Source: CAYSBK01 sp964429265 (GTDB lineage: Bacteria; Planctomycetota; Phycisphaerae; Sedimentisphaerales; Anaerobacaceae). From it: a stretch of 8,707 nt of DNA. How positions within the stretch are numbered: the first letter of the stretch is position 1; each line of letters begins with the position of its first letter. The stretch spans positions 1-8,707 of the forward strand of contig CAYSBK010000101.1 in the NCBI GenBank assembly GCA_964429265.1. The letters are read 5' to 3'. Under the pieces are notes generated by a model. It searched no databases. It was not told where the DNA came from and was given only the letters and a program-made list of their open reading frames with translations. The position numbers and the translations under genes were made by a program. Shown here piece after piece: positions 7,090 through 8,707 of the stretch.

Positions 7090-7226
7090 GTTTTCCTCCG
7101 TATCCTTGGTCGGTTCGTAATCTTCCTTGCAGCGGGCACATCCTTGCAGAACCCGCAATTCCGGCTGTCGGGCCGTCGGTGCAAGCATCCGGAGGTGGAA
7201 CACCCGCAAGAACCTTTATCGGCCAT
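7086..7226 (-). CDS. Small cysteine-rich protein, 46 aa, coupled to the sigma gene
   Basis: An ATG at 7226 opens a 46-residue frame whose TGA stop (7088-7086) overlaps the GTG start of the sigma gene as GTGA, a classical sign of translational coupling. The product begins MADKGSCGC and has five cysteines arranged C-x-C-x4-C, then C-x2-C (C7, C9, C14, C24, C27), with a histidine at 16. The C-terminus is strongly basic (RKITNRPRIRRKT). This would fit a small metal-binding protein, possibly a zinc-ribbon-like regulator; I do not recognise a family. The ribosome site is weak (AGGG, 2 nt away), and an in-frame TAG seven codons upstream excludes a longer form. Its first codons overlap the GCCGATAA of the sigma28-like promoter, so only transcripts begun further upstream could encode it. 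It may be non-coding leader; the overlap makes coding more likely than not. Confidence 0.5.
   Translation of the reverse strand: MADKGSCGCSTSGCLHRRPDSRNCGFCKDVPAARKITNRPRIRRKT
7095..7099 (-). promoter_or_regulatory. Ribosome binding site for the GTG start of the sigma factor
   Basis: GGAGG on the minus strand lies 5 nt before the GTG at 7089. It is one of the clearest Shine-Dalgarno sites in the window, fixes the sigma start, and lies inside the last codons of the cysteine-rich ORF. Confidence 0.75.
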
Positions 7227-7242
7227 TTCCCTGCGGACTTTA
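7216..7242 (-). promoter_or_regulatory. Consensus sigma28 promoter of the sigma factor gene
   Basis: On the minus strand TAAAG (7242-7238) begins the -35 and GCCGATAA (7223-7216) follows with exactly 15 nt between TAAA and GCC. This is the full core of the enterobacterial sigma28 consensus (TAAAGTTT, 11 nt, GCCGATAA) as I know it. Transcription would start near 7208, giving a leader of about 120 nt before the GTG at 7089. It would start inside the cysteine-rich ORF and so skip its start codon. Confidence 0.7.
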
Positions 7243-7342
7243 GCCTACGGTCGCAAAGTCGCTGCTTTTCTCCGGCCGGCAACTGCGACACGGTCACTTT
7301 TTTGTCTGGCCTGCAACGGTCCATCGTTCAATAAATGCAACT

Positions 7343-7356
7343 GCCGCAAAAGCGGC
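7343..7356 (-). other. Small GC hairpin between the FlgB-like gene and the sigma region
   Basis: GCCGC and GCGGC form a 5-bp stem around a 4-nt loop of T on the minus strand. It lies 17 nt after the end of the FlgB-like gene. Only a broken T-run (TTTATTG) follows, so it could at most be a leaky terminator; read-through into the sigma gene is possible. Confidence 0.3.
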
Positions 7357-7372
7357 CGAAATCCTCCTGCGG

Positions 7373-7789
7373 CTATTCAAAAATCGAAGCCAGCCCGCGC
7401 TTGTATCTCAGCAGTTCCGCGGCTATTCGCTGGTTAAGAGCATTCTCCATAAGCTTGTTAAGCTGCAGCTCCAGGTACCGGTCCACATCCCGCTTCAGCA
7501 ACTCCGCGGCAAAGCGGTCCACCACCGGTTCAACGCGAAAATCACCACCCGGCTCGAAAGCGACGTTGCCGCTGTCGCGCAACAGCAGCCTGCCCCTGCG
7601 TACGTGCTCGGCCACGGCGCGGTCGAGTGCGGTGCAGAACTCCTTCACCGGCAAATCGTAGGGTATGTAATCCCTTCTGGTCGCACAGTTGATATTCCGC
7701 GTGAGAACTTTCTGACGAATCCGCGTGAAGCGAATGATCTTCACGAGCACGTCCGTAATGTTATCTGCGATCAGCGCGGTTAGATTCAT
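7373..7789 (-). CDS. Divergent FlgB-like flagellar rod protein
   Basis: This protein is 138 residues long, the usual size of FlgB. The N-terminal part matches the rod-protein pattern position by position: R-Q-K-V-L-x2-N-I (25-33), then Y41, D45-L46, a V-x2-F (48-51) and L55. In typical FlgB this reads R-Q-x-V-x3-N-I-A-N-x-D-T-P-G-Y-x3-D-[IL]. Here TPGY is replaced by RRDY. The C-terminal half (about 100-136) has the amphipathic VDRYLELQLNKLMENAL...GLASIF helix expected of rod proteins. FlgB forms the proximal rod of the flagellar basal body and normally sits with flgC and fliE, which are absent here. AGGGA precedes the ATG by about 6 nt. The call rests on remembered family patterns. An unrelated small helical protein is the alternative. 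Confidence 0.55.
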   Translation of the reverse strand: MNLTALIADNITDVLVKIIRFTRIRQKVLTRNINCATRRDYIPYDLPVKEFCTALDRAVAEHVRRGRLLLRDSGNVAFEPGGDFRVEPVVDRFAAELLKRDVDRYLELQLNKLMENALNQRIAAELLRYKRGLASIFE

Positions 7790-7902
7790 CGCCGTCCCTG
7801 ACCCCTTGCCATCATCCTTGAAGCTCCATCAGTCCAACCGGCTGCGGCCGACTCCGGAAAAAAGCGTCGACGTTCCTTCGTGCCGGTAAGGGACCCTCGG
7901 TT

Positions 7903-8211
7903 CTAATTCATTCGCTGCCGGCGCCGCCTGCCCGGAGGGCGGCCGGCGGTTCTTTCCTTTTGCAAGATCCGGCGTATTTCGCTGAGACTGCGGGTCTTCT
8001 TCAGTTCAGCGATCCTCGCCAGGTCCGCAAAAACGGATTCATCGTAGAGACGGTGGCCGCCTTCGGTCCACTCGGCCTCTCGAATAAGACCCATCACGGT
8101 GTAATTGTGGATGGTCTGCCGGGAAAAAGCGGTCCAGCGGACGATGTCGCCAATGCGATAAAGCTTTCGTGGAATTGGGAATGTCCCCACCTTGGTCTGT
8201 GCATCAATCAT
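7903..8211 (-). CDS. Small MerR-type helix-turn-helix regulator
   Basis: The protein has 102 residues from the ATG at 8211; a GTG two codons earlier (8217) is possible, but the GGGGA element is better placed for the ATG. The MerR winged-helix signature spans about 17-82: LYRIGDIVRWTAFSRQTI with N36-Y37, GLI, then the wing GGHRLYDES, and a helix ending SLSEIRRIL. There is almost nothing beyond the DNA-binding domain except a basic tail (GRPPGRRRRQR), so it lacks the dimer coiled coil and effector domain of classic MerR proteins and resembles short BldC-like members. No metal-binding cysteines are present. It is the first confident gene after the strong promoter at 8455-8483. I infer that it binds DNA, perhaps at the palindrome at 8440-8463; this is not shown. 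Confidence 0.85.
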   Translation of the reverse strand: MIDAQTKVGTFPIPRKLYRIGDIVRWTAFSRQTIHNYTVMGLIREAEWTEGGHRLYDESVFADLARIAELKKTRSLSEIRRILQKERTAGRPPGRRRRQRMN

Positions 8212-8242
8212 AACCACGCGTCCCCGAAGCCTTTATTAGACG

Positions 8243-8440
8243 TCACTTGCCGGCCTTGCCTGGATTGCCCGAGGGTTCTGTACGCGACCACCTTTCATTT
8301 GAGGCTGGGCGGCGCGAAATATCCCAGCACCATCGGTCATCCTTGTCGGCATCGGCCGGAAAGCTGTACACGCAACCGGCATCCACCTTTGGACACAGCT
8401 CAATGCCTCGGCAGTGTTGTCGGCGAGAGGCCGCAGGCAT
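8243..8440 (-). CDS. Doubtful 65-codon leader ORF
   Basis: This open frame starts with an ATG only about 8 nt after the predicted transcription start and has no ribosome binding site, so it would have to be translated nearly leaderless. The product has four cysteines (10, 16, 23, 33) and a tryptophan pair in DRWCWD but no family I recognise. It ends 31 nt before the MerR start. It may simply be the 5' leader of the MerR transcript, about 240 nt long; I see no riboswitch or terminator hairpin in it. Confidence 0.2.
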   Translation of the reverse strand: MPAASRRQHCRGIELCPKVDAGCVYSFPADADKDDRWCWDISRRPASNERWSRTEPSGNPGKAGK

Positions 8441-8463
8441 TTTACGTTTTGTAAAACGTAAAA
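8440..8463. promoter_or_regulatory. Perfect 11-bp inverted repeat, probable operator
   Basis: TTTTACGTTTT (8440-8450), a 2-bp spacer GT, then AAAACGTAAAA (8453-8463) make a perfect dyad of 24 bp. It covers the -10 of the promoter at 8455-8483 and reaches the predicted transcription start. It is AT-rich with no T-run, so it is not a terminator; a repressor or autoregulator site is the natural reading. Confidence 0.65.
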
Positions 8464-8483
8464 GTCCTCCCGTGCGCTGTCAA
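8455..8483 (-). promoter_or_regulatory. Sigma70-type promoter of the merR-sigma transcription unit
   Basis: On the minus strand a perfect TTGACA (8483-8478) is followed after 17 bp by TACGTT (8460-8455), a weaker -10 with T1, A2 and T6 conserved. The A- and T-tracts at 8488-8506 lie at roughly -41 to -59 and look like an UP element that would bind the RNA polymerase alpha subunit. Confidence 0.6.
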
Positions 8484-8487
8484 CTAC

Positions 8488-8506
8488 TTTTTCAAAAATT
8501 TTTTTT
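8488..8506 (-). promoter_or_regulatory. UP-element-like A/T tracts
   Basis: Read on the minus strand, eight A, five T, G and five A lie just upstream of the TTGACA at 8483. Phased A-tracts in this place raise promoter strength in many bacteria. It stands out sharply from the GC-rich surroundings. Confidence 0.5.
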
Positions 8507-8655
8507 ACGAGCCTGGAAAAACCGCCGCCTTTCTTCTTTCGTCTATGCCAACGCCACGCTTCGGCACCGCCATCCCTTCACAGTCCGCCCGATAATCCTG
8601 GCCCTTCAACTCCGCCAAGCCGTCCCAGCGATACGCACCGTCGACGGCGATGCCC
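8507..8655. other. Gap between terminator and promoter, nothing recognised
   Basis: This spacer lies after the terminator of the unit to the right and before the UP-like tracts. A minus-strand frame runs through it and back through the terminator hairpin, but it has no plausible start and no family resemblance. I see no RNA gene or repeat. Confidence 0.5.
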
Positions 8656-8693
8656 AAAAACAACGGGGCCCATCCCTCGATGGGATGGGCCCC
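8656..8693 (-). terminator. Rho-independent terminator of a unit beyond the right edge
   Basis: A perfect 12-bp stem (GGGGCCCATCCC paired with GGGATGGGCCCC, 8665-8676 with 8682-8693) has a 5-nt loop and is followed on the minus strand by GTTGTTTTT. It has no T-run on the plus side, so it acts on transcripts entering from the right, whose gene is outside the window. It isolates the merR-sigma unit from upstream transcription. Confidence 0.88.
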
Positions 8694-8707
8694 GAATCGG
8701 AGCATAT

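Noticed and set aside
6968..7324. Minus-strand frame of 118 codons overlapping the sigma gene
   Set aside because: It has no ribosome site and overlaps both the sigma start and region 2 coding sequence in another frame. The sigma frame has far stronger evidence.
7840..7885. Possible terminator after merR (CGTCGACG followed by C and six T on the minus strand)
   Set aside because: The palindrome leaves no loop, so it cannot form a normal terminator hairpin. Co-transcription of the FlgB-like gene with merR remains possible.
8505..8705. Minus-strand frame of 66 codons at the right edge
   Set aside because: It reads through a perfect terminator hairpin and has no family resemblance or ribosome site within the window.

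Overview
The window looks like chromosomal DNA of a GC-rich bacterium, most probably a planctomycete of the Phycisphaerae type. Three things point there: a serine/threonine kinase of the build common in that phylum (short N-terminal helical domain, Pkn2/PknB-like kinase, C-terminal membrane anchor), a GAF-PAS histidine kinase of a kind I associate with these and deltaproteobacterial genomes, and an AT-rich 'NKPN..KKAEMN' repeat at the left edge of a type I recall from Phycisphaerae intergenic DNA. The lineage is inference; no rRNA or tRNA is present. Every gene I accept lies on the minus strand, so the region is transcribed from right to left.

Right part (8707 to 6310): a terminator closes a transcription unit that lies beyond the right edge. 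A strong sigma70-type promoter with A-tracts upstream and a perfect 11-bp palindrome over its -10 follows. Downstream come a possible 65-codon ORF (doubtful), a small MerR-type regulator, a divergent FlgB-like rod protein, an unlisted 46-residue cysteine-rich ORF, and a FliA/WhiG-family sigma factor. The cysteine-rich ORF overlaps the sigma gene through a GTGA stop/start.

Middle part (6309 to 3657): a membrane-anchored serine/threonine kinase has tandem promoters, one sigma28-like and one near-consensus sigma70. An aminoglycoside-phosphotransferase-fold kinase has its own sigma70-type promoter.

Left part (3656 to 1): a two-TM GAF-PAS histidine kinase and two response regulators form an overlapping three-gene operon. 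The first regulator is a lone receiver and the second is receiver-PAS. The operon is preceded by a sigma28-like promoter and followed by the AT-rich repeat.

The most interesting pattern is that the three places with a TAAA-N15/16-GCCGAT element are all intergenic, all on the coding strand, and all upstream of signalling genes in this window: the sigma factor itself, the Ser/Thr kinase and the His kinase operon. I infer a local regulon in which the FliA-type sigma factor activates itself and two phosphorylation systems. The FlgB-like and MerR genes sit upstream as possible motility-derived inputs. This rests on motif reading and needs transcript-start data.
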